Assembly (NCBI GenBank): GCA_012295275.1
Contig: CM022672.1
Location: 6,672,443-6,736,442, forward strand
DNA from: Chrysomallon squamiferum
Lineage: Eukaryota > Mollusca > Gastropoda > Neomphalida > Peltospiridae
Length of the DNA stretch: 64,000 nucleotides
Reading direction: 5' to 3'
In this document: positions 37,362 through 52,440 of the stretch, one piece after another
Layout of the letters: each line of letters begins with the position of its first letter
Numbering within the stretch: position 1 is the first letter of the stretch
Program-made: the position numbers and the translations under genes
Notes under the pieces: model-generated
The model's database searches: none
Told to the model about the DNA's origin: nothing
What the model saw: the letters and a program-made list of their open reading frames with translations, nothing else

Positions 37362-39199
37362 ATTCCGAGTTTTTTTGCTTCTTTGTTTTTACTTGTTATT
37401 ATTTTTAAAAATCAAGCTGTAAAAAATGTTAAATCTGAGCTATCCCTGTCCCTGTTGATACTCTGTTTAGTCCAACAGTAAATTTTTCTTCAGCTAAGGT
37501 GGGGTCCAGCTGTCTCCTACACCTGTGAAAACATACACACGTCTGTTTCTGCCAGGCCCGTCTCAGGCAGTTTAATCCGATAATCTTTTTATGTTGCTTG
37601 TTACGACGACTACCTTAATTTGCACTCCGAGAGCATTTATCCCCATTCAGGGTCAGTGCTGTGCTATAATCAAGAGGTATTTTGTATAATACATTCTCAT
37701 AAGTAAAAAAAAAAAAAAAAAATCTTTTTCTACTTACCTTTCCAAATTATTTCCTCAAACAGGTATCTTTATATTTATACTGTTTGGGTTATTTTTATTT
37801 TCTTTTCTAAGTAAAAAGTTGTTTCTGTTTGTCTTGAGATCGTGTGATCTTTGTCACTGATAACAGAATTAAAAGATTTTAAAAGATTTTTCATAGTTCC
37901 TTTTTCTCCAAAGCCCAATTTAATATTCATGAAGCTGCTGAATTTTCTAAAACTTTGTTCTCATATCAAACTTTAAAACACGAATGGCATCATAAACTAC
38001 ATTAAGTACAGAACGAATTAGAGACAAAAATATTTATTAGCTTAAAAATAATATATTTATCCTCTATCATTTTCATGAAATAAATATTAAATTAATAAAA
38101 CTTTTTACTAAGATACTCCATTTTGCCAGATATTTTAGTGAAATTTTTTTTAGTATCGCCCATTTGTCCCAAGATATTTCCAAATTGCCTCTTTTTGTGT
38201 TAAACAGGTTTTCGCGAAACCACCCCCTCTAATTTTCTGTTCAGATCCTCCCTTAACTAACCAGACAGCCGTTTCTATCACGCTATACATCTTACATAAG
38301 GTAACCACTGGGAGGTAGGATCAAATCGGTTTAACGGGTAAATCTCTAACAATTAATAACGGGCGGATTAGGTTCACTCGTCCATACAAGAATCAACTGA
38401 GCGAGATCATTGCCTGTAACCAATGCTTGGAAGAGAGACACGAAGCCATAGCAGTTAGCCGTTGGAAACGAGTTTACGGTTTGACTTGATGCCAGTATCA
38501 TTATTACTGAATAATCATGCAAGTGATACAAGCGATAACGCATAATGTTATCAGTTTCTTACTTTACAGTAATATATTTTTGTTTGGCAAGGTCGAGTTA
38601 ATCAAGGTTACAGCGTTATTTGAAAGAAAAGTTCTACAGAGAGCAGTAAAACGAATGTAATTAATCAGGCAGGTTGCGTTTTTGATCTTGTATTAAAATC
38701 CCCAAGTAAATATAATAATAATAATAATAGTAATAAATAAATAAATAAATAAACAAAAAGAAAATAAATAAAATAAATAAATGTAAATAAATAAATAAAC
38801 AACAACTGTCAACAAATTCTAATATTTTATTATAATGATATATTATATATAAATCAAATCCAATTTCTCAGATAAAGTATACCATCCAAAACATTTACTG
38901 ATTATTTTTAGTATTAATATACGAGTTTTATAACTGCCGATATAAATTTATGTCAAAAGACAACTATAACGATGATGATGACGATGATGTGGTCAACTTA
39001 ATTGAAAAATAAAGTTTTTGATCTGGTGAGCTACAGATGACAAAAAGAGACCATTATTTTAAAAATTTAAAAATTAACAGATTAGTAAACTTTTTTTTTT
39101 TAATCTGCCCGATTCTAAAATATATAAAATCAGAAACATTATGCCGAGAAGTAATAATAAATAAAATGTATTAAGATTATAAATTAAATACACTGTGAA

Positions 39200-39244
<45 letters not shown>

Positions 39245-40961
39245 TCAAATTTTGTTGATGTTCATTTCAAAGAAAATTACTGAATTTTTTGTTCGATTGT
39301 TTTGATTCTGCGAATAAAAGATTTAAAAAAATCTACTAAGTTGTTATTATTTAAACAGCTTGTAATACTGTATGATTTAATGAACAAGAAATACTGATTT
39401 AACAAAAACTAAAAAAAAGAAGAAGAAAGAAAGAAAGAAAGGACTAAAAAAAAAAAAGGTTATGACAGAACAGATTCTAGAAATGGAAAACTTTTCAATA
39501 TAATTAATTTTGTTCATTAATTACTTGTTACATTTTCAATCATAAATTATGGTACCTCTTTCTAACATCACTGGTCATAACTGAAACAATATTTAGAAAT
39601 TAATAATAAAATCATAAATCAAAATAGAAGAATATTTTAATGACAAAGTACATGAAAAAGTTACATTGAAATTAACATTTAAATATAAATTTTAAGCCTA
39701 TCTATTTGAATGTAAACTACTGAACTGAAACAAAAAAGCATGTGCCTCAAAATAAATCTAAAATCTACATACTACAAAGATGGAGCAAAATATGTTTTCC
39801 AAGCCAGAAATAAATTTATAAATGTCACAAATGAGAAAAAAAAAACAACAAAAAAACATCTCATTAAAGATAAAATTATTTTGTCATGTTTGTAAGAACT
39901 ATATAAAACAAAGAATAACAATAAAAACTTATAATGAATACAAAGACATTTTAACCAACTGCCATTGTGGTTTTGTTTTCATGCTGAGAAACTGAAAATA
40001 TTAATATTAATAATAATAATAAATAAATCATTCAAAAATTAGAAAAAACTGACTAACACCCTTTGAAAAAAAAAAGTATAACAAAGACACTGAAATATTA
40101 AATTTTTTTTTTTTTTTTTTTTAGTTTTTATGAATTTCACAACTCTTCCTATATACATAAAATGTTTTTAAAAAACAGTAATGACATTAACACATTTCAT
40201 CTTTCTAACCTCCAAATATACACAAAGAAATTTAATAAACAAAAGCTTTTTTCATTACTTTTAACAAATCGTTACATTTTATTTTTCAAATCCTAAATAC
40301 ACAAAATAAGTTTAAAAAAACAAAATTCCCAAAACACTTTTAAACACCAAATAACATACATCTACATATATATATTTTTATACTTTCTTTATAACCTTGA
40401 ATATGAAACTAAACTTTAGTACTGCATAACAATAATTTTTATTTATTTTTTACATGTAACAATAAACACAGAGTTTTAGTTTGGCACTGAATCAAAATTA
40501 TATGAATGAAAAAAAAAAAAAAAAAAAAATTAAAATTTGTTTATTTTCGATATATTTTCCTTACTTTCTCATATATAACATAAACCTATTTTAAACTTTA
40601 TCAATAAGTTCTGATAAAGTCTCTACAAACTTAATATTTTAGATGAAAGTGATTTTTCAAAAACCTTAATGAAAATAATTTTGATCCCATGATACAGCAT
40701 TTTTGGTTTTTCTCAGCATTGACTGCCAAACATCTGTGAACTGCCAGAAAAATATTAACTACATTATATTTTTTATTTATTTGTGCATTATTAGTTAATG
40801 CAATTTTAAAACTAATGAAAACATTAGATGATTATTATTTATTTATTATTATCATTAAACAATGTTTATAACTCACTGAATACTATGTCAATATTATTTT
40901 TAATTTTACATATTTAATTTTTTTAATTATATATTTATGAACTACTCTTAGTCCCATTATT

Positions 40962-40997
<36 letters not shown>

Positions 40998-42100
40998 AAA
41001 TCAGAAAAGAAAGAAATCTTAGTAATTTATTATTTTATTTATTTATTTATTTTTTCTTCTGAGGTTGAATCAGTGTAATATTTAGAGATTTTTCTGGTTA
41101 GAAAAAAGATTAAAATTGGGTTTTATGGGTTATTCTTCTGCATTAGCAGAAACAGATATTTTTTTTTACACATTTCCCATTGACAGAGAAATACAGTGTT
41201 GAAATGAGGAAAAAAGGCTGTGCTAAAAGAAATCCCTAATTATACTGTATGTAGAAACACAAATTCCATACACTTTCTTTTTAATATACACTTATGTAAA
41301 TATTTTTTACACATCTTATCCTTCTTCTTTTTTTTTTTTTTCATTCATTCAGCGATATAACTGAAGAAAATAACAATTAACATTTAAGTGATGACCACTC
41401 CTTTTTATTTGCTCCAAACCCACAAAGTTGATATTATACCTTGAAAGATATATCAAATACTCTGCCACTTACATGTTTACACAATTGTATGTAATTATAG
41501 ATATAAATATAAAAAGAGAAAGCAAAATACTAATACTAATACTAATAATAATAATAATAATCACTAATAAAAAAGAAAAAGTCTTTTCCAACAATAAAAG
41601 AAACTTTTTGAAAATCCCACAGAATTTTTCTCTTTTCAAATTATGAAATGATCATGAAAGAATTTATTGCTAAAACAATCAAAGACATGTACTTCATTCA
41701 TACACAAAAAATACTGTCAAGGCTGTTTGGAAAATAGAATATATCTGTGTTTTGAAGAGGTAGGGACATTATGTAATATAAAATTTGATGTCAGCACCAA
41801 GAACCCATGTGTGTAAAAACGTTCTAACCAAAAGCTACATTTCAGAGTATGAAGTTTACACTGACAGGATCTAAAACAGAGTTTATAAGTACATAAAACA
41901 AACTGATGTTGTTTTACAAAAGAACACTCAGAAAAAAAAAGAAAAAAAAGAGTCAGATCTTACATCTTTCTGGTCTTTATCCTGAAAGTTAAAATTATGT
42001 TTTCAAAATTTAAGATGAATGTTCTAAAAAAATGTAAATTTATATATATTTTTTTAAATAAATTAAATTATAGAAATCCAGTTTGTGTATTTGTTCATCT

Positions 42101-42343
42101 ATAAAATTCTATTTCTGAAGATATATGAACATTATTTTAAAAAGAGTGACAAAAGAAAATGAAAGATTAGTTTTAAATGAAATATAATTATAAATTTATT
42201 CATAATTCATCTGGATGGCCTTTATTGTAAATAAAATTCTATTTCTGAAGATATATGAAAATTATTTAAAAAAGAATGACAAAAGAAAGTGAACGATTGT
42301 TAAAAATGAATTATAATTATAAATTTATTCATAATTCAGATGT
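42101..42343. repeat. Tandem duplication, period 130 bp
   Basis: About 113 bases beginning ATAAAATTCTATTTCTGAAG at 42101 recur at 42231 with a handful of substitutions and small indels. Both copies end in TTTATTCATAATTCA. Likely within the 3' UTR or downstream flank of the DDAH-like gene. Confidence 0.85.
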
Positions 42344-42556
42344 AACAAATTAACCAAATATGTTAGTACCTAAGATGATTGTGTTATATGCATGTGCAAA
42401 TGTATTAAAAATGTAATGATGTAACTTATTCTTGTGATTAAACATAATTTCCACTTCCAAATTTTAAAACTATTTTCATTTATGAATGATATTTGCATAA
42501 AATCTTACAGATAACTGTTTATAATAATTATATTTTGTAATTTAAACAATCAGATC

Positions 42557-42597
<41 letters not shown>

Positions 42598-42759
42598 ATA
42601 ATGATAACAAAACATCTTTTATTTATCAAATTTTATACATGAAAATAAATTTGGAAATAAGTTTAAAAATCATATTCTAAAAACATTATAGAACACTACA
42701 CTTGTACTAGTAATCTGTTACGAAAATGCATTAAGCTGTTACACTTTCAACATAGCAAC

Positions 42760-42824
42760 ATTTTGTTGTTTTGAACCTATTGTTCTGTACTTTGTTTCTG
42801 TATTATTATGTCCTCTGTTACAAT
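42760..42824. repeat. Dispersed repeat, copy 1
   Basis: A 65-base block with TTTTGAACCTATTGTTCTGT and GTCCTCTGTTACAAT is repeated 5 kb away at 47846-47910 with a few substitutions and indels. Possibly part of a short interspersed element; full limits were not resolved. Confidence 0.65.
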
Positions 42825-43187
42825 GATGTCATGAGATCGAATTCAAAATATTTTTGGAAGGAACAAGTCAATAATAATTAGACCTCCATATTTGAAAAAC
42901 CAGACTTCTTTTCACAAAGAAAACGCTTAAACGTCAAAGCATGCATTCAACTATTTTTATGCAGTTGTTTGTCAATCATGCTTAAAATCAAAATATTTAT
43001 ACTGCTGACCATGTTAAGATGTTAAAATAATTTTTGATTTGAGCAAATTAAAAAGCAAACTAATTAAGCCAAGGTCTCTTTCATATAAAGAATAAATGTA
43101 AGCTTTTAATTTTGTGGTAAATTTTTGAATAACTTTTTTCTATGCAAATAATAATAATAATAATAAAAATAAAAATAAAAAAATAAA

Positions 43188-43240
<53 letters not shown>

Positions 43241-43377
43241 CAATAACAATAACAGTAACTATTAAAAAAAAAAATTAATTTAAAAAAAATAAAAAGTAAA
43301 GAAAATACTTTCAAAAAGAAAATGCAGTGAAAAAGCTTATCTTTAAAATAAACTTCTTAAAACATTTTGGCTATGGT

Positions 43378-44293
43378 TTATTTTTTGGTCAGTGTGTTTG
43401 AAGCATATGTTAAATCTTTGAACTGGGAGAAGGGGGCGATGTCCTCTTCTGTCAGGTTGGAGATGATTTTCTTCTGGGCGCGATGTTTACTCACTAGAAG
43501 AACCAATGAGGCAATCCTGCCTCCTGCCTTGGTCAACTCCTCGAGGTTTACTCGATGTCTGGTGTACAGTATCTTCTCATCTATGCACTACAAGCAAGAG
43601 GATCTTTTAAAATTATGTTGTTAAAGAATATAATTATTATTTTAAAAGATTTAAAATAAATAAAACATTTTATCAAACAATAAAAAGTTTTATTTAATAA
43701 GTGTTAAAAATAAAAATAAAAATGTTATTGAAAAAAGAAAAAAGAAAATCGGAGAATAAAAATACATTTATCTAATAAGTATTAAAATAATAATAAAATT
43801 TTTTTATATGTAAATACTTAAATAAATAATAATAATAATTTTATTAAACATTAAACCTTAATTTTACTAAAATATGAAAATAATATGATTTGAAGTTAAA
43901 CATTAATAATAAAGAAATAAAGAAATAAATAAACTAAAACTAATTCCTGGCTGTAATAAAATGGAAAGATAAGTCAATTAATGATTCACAAATATGATTC
44001 ACAATTTATAAAACAAATTTTATTTTTAAACAATTATGTACTTGTAGTTCATAAATTGAAAAATATTTGATTTGTGTGAATAGACACAGTTAAAATAAAA
44101 AAATAAAAATAATGATGATGATAAAAATAAAAATAATAATAATGATAAATGTAATAAACTTAAGAAAAAAGATCAATATATAACAATTACCAACCTTTAA
44201 ATAAATAAATAAAAAGGGGTAAAAAAACATAATAATAATAATAATAATAAACACCCACTGAATAGCTTTTTTAAAATTATAAACTGACCACTC

Positions 44294-44330
<37 letters not shown>

Positions 44331-45033
44331 AATAATTTTCTTAAATATATTCTGACAGCTCAACACATGCTTACAAGAGTAAGGATCACCTGAATCTCTA
44401 AGTGAGTGAAGAGATTATGTTCTTGTAATACTTTTGCTTGAGAATCATCAGAGGCAGACAAGAGATAGCACGTGAACCGAACTGAGACATAGACAGTTCA
44501 TGATGTTCCCAGCTCACATATTTCACAAGCTCCTGCAGTTCAAGCACAGAGCTGAGATGAAGTTTGCAAGTGTCTGATACTTTTTCAAAGCCTTTGTTAT
44601 AACACTCATGCATTCACGTTTCAAATATTCATGCATGTCATTTGGGATTTTTAATCAAACACAGCAAAACCAGTTCAGTCATGTGTCAATAATTTTTTTG
44701 ATAATCTAAATGCAGCCAGGCCAGCTAAGATTTATGAAGAAGTGGCAATAACAAGAACATTTCTTCAAAACATATGCAGGAGATGAACTAAATTAGGATT
44801 TGTTACTAAGAAAGCGTATTTCAGTTTTTGGTAAATATAGTTTTCTGCTGTTTTAATGCACTGACACAAGATCAAATAACATGGGTTGTTAACACATAAA
44901 GGTCAGCCATGCAGTTAAATATGTATTAGTATTTTACTGTTTATTTTACTTTTTTAACAATGAGGTTTCTCTTCAATTACATATACAATATACACTACTT
45001 TCCACCCAGAATGCCAAAGGGGAACAACTCTGT

Positions 45034-45067
<34 letters not shown>

Positions 45068-46818
45068 CTATCAATTCATCATGCGCGTTAATATTAATGT
45101 TATTTTAATAATATTGTACAATCAAGATTTCTCTCGTATGTCTGCACAGGGAGTACTGAACAGAATAATTACTTCAAAAAGTGTTACCAAAACAAATTTA
45201 AATATATATTCTTGATATTTAAAAAAAATATATATAAATGGGAAATATATATAAAATACAAATAATTTAAAAAATGGATAGTTATTTTCCCATTTATTAA
45301 TAACTTAAAAATTATTGTATGTTCTCAAAATAAAAGATAAATAATAATAATAATATTATTATTATTATATATATATTTCATTTTTATTTTTATATTTTTT
45401 TTTATTCATAAAGTAAAAAATAAAATTACCCTGATCTACAATCTACAGCCTGGAATACATGCATTTTATGCCCATAAGAATTTTAAAAAATAAAAAAATA
45501 AATAATTTTAAACCTAAATTTCCATCAACAATATTTAAGACTTTTTTTTTTTTTTTTTTTTTTTGTTAACAAATTAATAATAATTAAAAAAATTTAACAT
45601 GTATTTTTTAAACAGGAAAAATAAAATATTTGGAAAAAGCATTCGAAATAAGAATATTTGTTTTTTAATTAGATTTTAAAATTTTAAAATACTACAGATA
45701 ACAAAAATTAAATGTAAATTATAGCTTCTGAATGACATGTTACTTTGGCATGATGCATATTAAGTTACTACAGATTTATCAGTTCTCTAACAACAAAATT
45801 AATTTTTCTAAAAATGCACACCAAATCATAAAATAAAAATAAACAACTTGTTAATAAACAATACATTTTTTTTAGTTCAGTTAAACTTGGAAAGAAATTT
45901 AACTGAATAAACATTGCAAAATCAATTATTAAAATTAAAAAATTAATATATAAAAAAATCATAGTGAAAGAAATTAAATTTTTATGAGTAATTTTTTTTT
46001 TTAAATTAAAGATAAAAAATATTTAAAAAAAATTAAAAAATTGAAAACAATTAATCAAATAAAATAAACAAAAGAACTCTAATAAATAAAAAATATTAAA
46101 TATTAAGAAATGTATGCCTTATATTACATATTAATATTCTATATACTTATTACTTATTTTAAATTTATGAAAGAGGTCCTAATTCAAAAAAACATTTAAA
46201 TCACAACAACGTCAGTAATTACTTGTGTATATAACTTATTCTACATTTTTGATTTAAACTAGACCTAATTATTTAAACTTAATCAAACTGATATACTGAT
46301 TAACAAAATAACTTCTGTGTAAAATTGCCAGTAATTTAACTCAGTATTACTGAACACGTAAACAAGCTAGATGATTTGTCAATGAGTAGTCATGGAAATC
46401 TTGACTGAAATGAAGACAAGTTTTGAATTAAAGCTAATATTCATACCCCATAGTTGTTGTCACCCATCTCTTCTCTAGTGCGATGCAGTAGTCGACCGTT
46501 GATGTAGAGCATGTCGATGGCAACTTGGGTGTTCAAGTGAAGAAGCTTGGAACGGTATTCAGCAAGTTGTTCCATTTGCTACAACCAAATTTATAAACCT
46601 TTATAGATAAATTCAAAACTTTATATATATATATATATATATATGTACATATAACAGATAAACAAAAAACACATTATTTTCATAAAATAAAACCTGCAGA
46701 AATATATTATGACTATCAGAATCTTTTAAAAAATTACGAATAAAAATAGTTAACATTTCTTTATTTCTCTTTCAAAATCAAAAATCTAAACCAAAACATT
46801 CTTTCTCTCAACCTCTCT

Positions 46819-46849
<31 letters not shown>

Positions 46850-48729
46850 TTTTTTTTAATTTAATGTTCATATTTTTCAGAAAATATATTAAAATATACA
46901 CACTGGCGACATATTTTATATCTCCTTAAAACTGATAAAATAAAATAAAATAAATAAACAAATAAATAAATAACAGAAAAAGAAGAAGAATTATAATAAT
47001 AATAGTAAAATAATGTAAAATAAAACAAGTTTATTTTGCATCCATGTTATTAAGAAATAAAAAAGACGTACTGCACGGATTGATTTTCCCTCTTTTCCAT
47101 CACAGATAGCAAGGATGTCTCTGCCTGCGACGTTGATGGCGTTCTTCAGATGAATGATGTCAAGATCGGCGATGTTGATTGGAGTTACAGGGTATTCTGG
47201 GAAGGCATCAACGACCGCCTGAGCACCCCCTTCATTGGTTCTCTTTCCAACACCAACAAGGATTTCTTTGCCTAAAATAACAAAACGTAACCGATTTATA
47301 AAAATCTGTGTCTGAAATCATAAAAATATAAATAATTAAAATATGAAATATAAAAACTAATACTGGGCTGCTTTTAATGTATCTTTGCCAAAAATTGAAG
47401 AAACATAATTAGTTTTTTTTTAATTTGAAAAATCATTAAAATATAAAAATAACTAAATTTGGGATGTTTTAAGATACATGAAATGTAATTTGTTTTTGGG
47501 GAAATTTTAATCTGAATAATAATTAAATATGAAATATAATAATAATGTAGGGTTGTTTTGGGATATATTTTTGCCTAAAATGGTAGAAATATAACTAATT
47601 TTAAGGAGCTTTTATCTGGAAAACCAATGAAATATGAAACATAATTACTCATTTTGGGTCTTTAAATTGTAGAAATGTAATTAAACTTATTAGAATTTTT
47701 AATAATTTTTGTTTTAAATCTTTTCTTAAAATCATAGAAATATAAGTAGGTTTGCTCTATTTATGAATTTGAAAAATCATTAAAATGCTTTGTTTCTGTA
47801 CAGTTTATTTTAATTTTTCACACATGAAATGGAAGAAACAAAAAACATTTTGTTTTGTGGTTTTGAACCCATTGTTCTGTACTTCTGTATTATTGTGTCC
47901 TCTGTTACAATATATTAACTATGTCACCAATGAGTGTGTCTACCTAGACTTTAGCAAAATATTAAACTAAAGCAAAGAAATTGGCCATATACAACCATAA
48001 TACTGGTCTACTTGAACTGATGAAAATTTGCTGATACACACCAGATGTTTATGACATAATTCAAACATGTTCTGACTGCTACAAGGTCATTATTGCTTCA
48101 GGAGAAATCAATATCATGGCTATTATAATGTTCAAGAAGTTAAAATTTAAAAAACAAAACAAAAAAAAACAATTCACTTTTTAAAAACAAAAAACAAAAC
48201 AAAATTATAACAAAAACTATAAAAAATAATACAAATTAAAACAAAAAAAATAAAAAAATAAAAAAATAACAAAAAACTGAATTTTTATTGAATATTAATT
48301 AAAGAAAATACATAGCAGCATCAAGTAACACCATAAAATTAAGTATTTTTAAACTGATTGAGAAATAATTGTCAATGGTTTGTCTGAACTTCCGACAGAT
48401 CGATATTGACTATAAACTGCTGCCCTGCAGGTAAACATGTAATTGTGAATATATTCATCAAATAACAGGAAATAGTCTCTCACTGTGGTGATATTAATCA
48501 ATTATGTTTATTGATTTTGTGGACAGTTGTTGTCTGGAAATAACAAAACTTTTTACATGGGACATTAATAATTCTGATTCATTATAAACTATATTTGTAC
48601 TGGAAATGAAAATAGTAATATATTGATGAACAAAACTGACATGGCGTATTAAGTTAGCTGTGTGCTTATTCATTTATATGCACATTCACATCAATCACAC
48701 ACAAACATAAACAGATCACTCACACACAA

Positions 48730-48810
<81 letters not shown>

Positions 48811-51800
48811 TACACACACCACAGAAAGATGACACACTACAAATACAAATTATTTCGTGGAATTATAAAAACTTTTCATGAATTTAAGACCTATTTTCAG
48901 TTATGTATACTGAACTGTTAACTCTCTTGATAGAAATAATAAAAAATAATAATAATAATGTGACATTATTATCAGCTATTCAGAAAGATTTTGTTTTCAT
49001 TTCTGTCCCTTCCTTCATTATCCCCGAAATGATATAAAATAATAATAATTCTCTGTGACATGTATCAATCATATTACTGTTGTACATTATAATACACATT
49101 TTTCTTAACTTCCCCTAAGGCATAAAATAAATTAAGACAAATTATTTCCAACATATTTCCAACATATTTCAATGATATGTATATTTATATACCAGCTATA
49201 ATTTTATAAATATGATTCATATATTTTAAGACAGAATTTTTCTTTATTTATCCTAATTTTATTTTATTTTTGCAATTAAATGCAGTAAATAAATGATACC
49301 AATTTTCTTTTATAAAAGTATTTAAAAAAAAGAATTTGGTAATTATATATGTATATTAAAAAACTAATACACTTTTTTATGAAGCAAGGCTCTAGTATTC
49401 TTTTATTTTTATAATTTATTAATTTATTTATTTACTTATTTCCCACTTACTATAAATAAATAACAACTTTTCTCTTTTATAAAAACAATGGTGAAGATGA
49501 ACCTTATTTACACATTTCTAAAATAACATTTCCTAACATAAAAATTTTATAAAAAGAATTATAAGAATGCCTGTGTTATTTAATTTTTTTCTATAAATAA
49601 ATGATGGATTTTTTTAAAGTTCAAGAAAAATAAGGTTATCTAACTTAAATCAATCATACAAATGCACTTTCTCATATATAAAAGTTTACAATAGCAAGAA
49701 ATTTATCAGCTAATATCATTTTTTAAAACCATTATATCAATAAATACATTACATCCCATTCTTTTTTTAAAAAGTATTCAAATATTCAACTCATATCATT
49801 AGTATTTATAACTATAATACTAACAAAGTAAAATACTTTATCCAGTTTAAGTTATTAGAAATCTGTTTCATATGTAAGTGTGTGTGTGTGTGTGTGTGTT
49901 TATGTAAATATTTACATATATATAAATGTGTATATATGTATGTATTTATATACAAATAAACATATTAAATGTGAGTCACCTGTAAATAAAACATCTCCTC
50001 CTTCTAATGTGGCTTTTGGGTCAGCAATTTCAACAACCTTCAAGCCTAAATCATCTCTTAGTACTTTTCTTATCTCTCCAACCTGTCAAACAAATAAAAA
50101 AAAGAACTCCTGTTGAGTTAAGAATATATTAAATCTTTTCAGTCTTCAGAAGTAAACTAGACTTGCTAAATACATAAAGTCAAACTATTTAAATATTCAC
50201 ATTTATACACTGTTTAATACAATATATACATTCTAAATTTAAGGCTGGCTTAAAATTTAGCAAAATTAATGCCACTAATAACATACTGACTCTAACATAA
50301 ACTTTTAAATATTTAGTGAATTCAGCATAAATTTGAAAAATTAATTATTTTTCTGCTCTTTTTTTAATTTTAACTTCAATTTTTTAAAAATATTTAACAT
50401 CACAAAAATTTAGGTTTGTAGCATATAAAACAATTTAAAAAAAAAAATCATATTCAACAATGTAAAACTTCAATTTGATATTTTAACGTTATGTAAGTTA
50501 CTTGATAGGCCTTACTAATTTTTTAACTAAATAAGTAAATGTATTTGAAAACAGGATCAGTTATTTACATTAAAAAAAAAAAGACCCACTAAACTGAAAC
50601 ACATGCCTCTAATTTTCTATTTTTCTTTTTTTTGTTGCACTTCATTTAATGATCTAACATAAAACCATTAATCATTTTAACGCCAACTTTATTTTATCTC
50701 TTACAATGTTGGGGGGGGGGTAAATTAATTTTGTAAAAAATATTTAAAAGCACCTGTATGTATATTTTTCCATTTACTCATAACTCTGAAGTACTTATTA
50801 TCTGTGATTAATAAATAAATAATTAACGAGATTACATACTACAACTGATAGGAACCAGAAAAATACATGGGAAGGATGTATGCATCACATTTTTTGAGAG
50901 TTAAATATCATATCATAAAATATGGATAAGTACAACGTTGATAAAGAGATGAAACCCACTGCTATCATGTCATACTCATAGGCTATTATTTTTCAGCTAG
51001 CAACAAGAGCTTTTTTACATGCACCTTTGCATAGACAAGTACACACCACTGCCTTTGACAAACCAACTGAAAAGTACTTATTATGATTAGAAAATGGTCT
51101 ACCTGGATGCATTGGGGGCAAAAAGTTTAAACGATTGATTTTGGAAATACCATTACAAAATAACTTATAAGTTATTAATATGCAGGGTGAAACAGCAAAA
51201 AAGAAGGATTACTGATTATGAAATTTAGATATTTAAATGACAGTTATATTTATAAGCAGTCACCTTTAATTAGTGATGTTTGTTGGGTTTTTTAAACGTT
51301 ATTTAAGTTAGTTACTTACAAAGTCAAAACATTTTGAGTACTGACTGTGTTATATAATAAACACATGAAAATATGACTGTGTATATACAACAAAGAACAG
51401 CCTGACATATCAGAAAATTTTTAAAGAAAAAAGTAACAATAATAATAATTCTAAAAAATATCTGAAAAGTAAATGTACCATACAGCAAGCTCAGCAAGTG
51501 TGCAGTCATAAATATAGCTTTTCTTTGTATGATTCAAAATAATTGTAAATAAATTTTTAAATATGTATGCTGGGCTGTTACATTTAAAATTTACACCACA
51601 CACCATATTGTACTACATTGGATTTAAAAACATCAAATTAATATTAAATTTAAAATTATTTGAGCTGTGTTCTGTTAAGAAATGAAAAATGGTGATGGGT
51701 TGTCAACAGTGTTTTGACATAAAGATACTAGTAAACAAAACATCTAATTTATAAACATGCAAATGAGAAAACCACATATTATTTACATTAAAGTGAATTA

Positions 51801-52349
51801 AAAAAATACAAACGTAAATTTAAATATTTGATATGAACAATTACAAAGGTGTACACTGCATGTGAAACAAACATTCTTTCAATGTCAGGCTGCTTCTTTT
51901 GCAAATATGCTTTAAAACCATTGCATGACCTCCTTATTTATAATTATGTAATTTCATTTTGATTATTATTTGTTAAATAATTTAATAAAAAAAAAACTTT
52001 TTCTTTACCTTTGTTTTTCATTTGGATTTATTCCATAATTATTATTTTAGATATTTATGAAGGATTGGGTTTGTTTTTTATTTGTTATGATTGTTTTCAA
52101 TTCATTTTATTTTTTTTTTTTTTTTTTTTTTTATATTTTTTTTTTATTAATTTTAAATCAGCTGATCTTGTTAAAAAAAGAAAGAAAAATTAATAACAAC
52201 AGAATTTCGAAAAATAAAACATTCAAAAGATATTAGTGACACTTTTTAAAATGTTCTCTTCACATAAGAAAAGTAACTGTATATAACTATATTACTTGTT
52301 TTATTGTCATTTTTTTTTTAAATCATTATTTATTAATATTATGTTTTGT

Positions 52350-52407
<58 letters not shown>

Positions 52408-52408
52408 C

Positions 52409-52440
<32 letters not shown>

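Larger units (their letters stand above)
37362..43377. other. 6-kb AT-rich intergenic region
   Basis: Probably includes the 5' flank of gene C and the 3' UTR of the DDAH-like gene. Contents: (AAT)n at about 39200-39243, A runs at about 40510-40529, 40967-40995 and 42562-42595, a 130-bp-period duplication at 42101-42343, a dispersed-repeat copy at 42760-42824 and an (AAT)n/(AAAAT)n block at 43149-43250. 38280-38540 is less AT-rich but shows no recognisable protein. Confidence 0.5.

Noticed and set aside
38346-38543. 65-codon minus-strand frame as a gene
   Set aside because: No recognisable motif, no splice or promoter context.
43081-43314. Tyr-rich open frame
   Set aside because: Translation of (AAT)n; likewise 59130-59351 and 59848-60039.
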